A stretch of DNA of 6,574 nucleotides from an uncultured Dialister sp. (GTDB taxonomy: Bacteria; Bacillota; Negativicutes; Veillonellales; Dialisteraceae). Where the stretch lies: contig UQQQ01000078.1 in assembly GCA_900543165.1 (NCBI GenBank), positions 1 to 6,574 of the forward strand, given 5' to 3'. Position numbers and translations under genes: made by a program. The notes beneath the pieces are model-generated. The model saw only the letters and a list, made by a program, of their open reading frames with translations. It was not told where the DNA came from and did not search any database. Shown here piece by piece: positions 5,944 through 6,574 of this stretch (position 1 is its first letter; the number at the start of each line of letters is the position of its first letter).

Positions 5944-6326
5944 TATTTCTTATGTCCTACTTTTTTCTGATATACGTCTTCTGCCATCTTGGCACGGGCA
6001 CGGATGACCGGGTTCGAAGAGTTGACGGAGGTCGGAGTGAAGTTGCTCTTGTAGTGGAGCTTCTTCGTTTCCTTTTCCATTTCGACGACCTGGATGGTGC
6101 CGGCGGTGCGGTCGTAAGCGTAGGTGTAGGTGCAGGTGCCGCCTTCGATGGCTTCGATGGCGACGAAGTTCAGGATCTCATGGCCATTCGTGGTCTTCTT
6201 GATGCTGGTCTCCTGCATGTCGATGGTGGTGGTGTCGTTATATTTCCAGAGGCTTTCTGCGGAAACGGACATAGAGCCGGCAGCGATAGCAGCGGCAGCT
6301 GCCAGGGCGATCATCATTTTTTTCAT
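5943..6326 (-). CDS. Sec-exported small protein, function unknown
   Basis: The protein is 127 residues. Residues 1-23 are a classic signal peptide (MKKMM, an alanine-rich core, then SVSA before Glu 24) without a lipobox, so the mature protein of about 104 residues should be periplasmic or surface-exposed. The mature part begins SLWKYNDTTTIDMQETSIKK and continues with alternating beta-like stretches (ILNFVAIEAI, CTYTYAYD, GTIQVVEME), a single Cys 65 and a basic tail ending VGHKK. The pattern Trp, then Asp/Thr-rich turn, beta strands and TYAYD recalls surface-adhesin-E-like domains, but I cannot confirm a family. Start: GAGAG at 6339-6335 lies 8 nt before ATG 6326. A GTG at 6335 is possible but overlaps that site and would add three residues. 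First gene of a two-gene operon, coupled to the M18 aminopeptidase by TAATG. Confidence 0.85.
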   Translation of the reverse strand: MKKMMIALAAAAAIAAGSMSVSAESLWKYNDTTTIDMQETSIKKTTNGHEILNFVAIEAIEGGTCTYTYAYDRTAGTIQVVEMEKETKKLHYKSNFTPTSVNSSNPVIRARAKMAEDVYQKKVGHKK

Positions 6327-6389
6327 AGCAATCACTCTCTTTCGTGAATGGATGACTGGAAGTCATTCTTTGTTTGCAGTGCTGGATTT

Positions 6390-6418
6390 ATTATAGCATA
6401 AAAACGGGTTTAGGGTTA
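6390..6418 (-). promoter_or_regulatory. Extended -10 promoter of the exported protein-aminopeptidase operon
   Basis: A perfect TATAAT (6395-6390) is preceded by TGC (6398-6396), an extended -10. The -35 position at 17-bp spacing reads TAACCC and is weak, as extended -10 promoters allow. The leader would be about 55 nt. It contains a small perfect hairpin ATGACT-TCC-AGTCAT (6366-6352, minus strand) between the promoter and the Shine-Dalgarno site. Confidence 0.6.
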
Positions 6419-6456
6419 GCCCGTGGGGCGGGGCGCCCTTTGATTGCGTGCGAAAG

Positions 6457-6492
6457 AGGTTCAGCAGGTTCTATGGGTTCAGAAGGTTCAAC
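6457..6492. repeat. Nonanucleotide tandem array
   Basis: Four units in exact 9-bp register: AGGTTCAGC, AGGTTCTAT, GGGTTCAGA, AGGTTCAAC, followed by a run of seven G. The core (A/G)GGTTC is kept in all four units, while the last three bases drift. A single GAAGGTTCA with a following G run also occurs at 449-462. Confidence 0.55.
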
Positions 6493-6520
6493 GGGGGGGC
6501 GGCGCATTATATTTATGTAT

Positions 6521-6545
6521 TGAAGTGGTAAACTAAAATTGGACA
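6521..6545 (+). mobile_element. Possible insertion-sequence terminus at the window edge
   Basis: TGAAGTGGTAAAC followed by an AAAATTGGACA stretch resembles the inverted-repeat ends of IS3-type elements (starting TG), and AGAGGGGG at 6547-6554 could be the ribosome site of a transposase gene beyond the window. No coding sequence is visible before the edge, so this is a weak call from memory of such ends. Confidence 0.25.
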
Positions 6546-6574
6546 CAGAGGGGGTAATCTTTAGACATACAGTG

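Noticed and set aside
5323..5970. 215-residue open frame antisense to the aminopeptidase
   Set aside because: Shadow of a confidently assigned M18 gene; Asp/Gly/Arg-rich composition with no recognisable domain.
5931..6347. 138-residue open frame antisense to the exported protein
   Set aside because: Shadow frame; the minus strand has signal peptide, ribosome site and promoter.
6404..6416. Telomere-like TTTAGGG motif
   Set aside because: A single short occurrence near the -35 region without tandem repetition.

Overview
The window reads as accessory-rich chromosomal DNA from a diderm Firmicute of the class Negativicutes (Veillonella/Dialister/Megasphaera type). The main clue is a complete TonB-dependent outer-membrane receptor next to Firmicute-style promoters and Shine-Dalgarno sites, plus a Sec-exported small protein. 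The class is inference; genus cannot be fixed from the sequence alone.

Layout. 1-60 is a perfect bidirectional terminator. 138-383 (-) is a small predicted membrane protein with its own promoter. 390-936 has no gene: it holds an interspersed palindromic repeat (529-850) with a second, 160-bp MITE-like palindrome nested inside it (595-754), then a 7-bp-period array (862-896). 937-1563 (+) is Maf, a house-cleaning nucleotide pyrophosphatase. 1564-2021 has no gene: it holds the second MITE copy (1602-1761), nothing recognisable from about 1765 to 1876, then the promoter and leader of the receptor gene. 2022-4169 (+) is the TonB-dependent receptor. 4170-4662 has no gene: it holds two heptad arrays, a GC stem-loop, a solitary 19-bp MITE end, a second perfect bidirectional terminator and a tandem-hairpin repeat. 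4663-5943 (-) is an M18 aminopeptidase, translationally coupled to an exported protein of unknown function (5943-6326, -) that carries the operon promoter. 6427-6574 holds a 9-bp-period array and a possible insertion-sequence end cut by the window edge.

The genes are four independent transcription units. They do not form one pathway: nucleotide-pool cleaning (Maf), outer-membrane uptake (receptor) and peptide turnover (M18). No TonB/ExbBD, ABC transporter or metal regulator lies nearby to name the receptor's substrate.

The unusual content is non-coding. Two 160-bp palindromes bracket maf, each flanked by TA, with paired substitutions that keep the stem. Four arrays with a strict 7-bp period occur, two of them starting on the stop codons of the convergent receptor and aminopeptidase genes, and there is one 9-bp-period array. 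The receptor gene itself is a composition mosaic: a roughly 1-kb AT-rich core lies between GC-rich ends.
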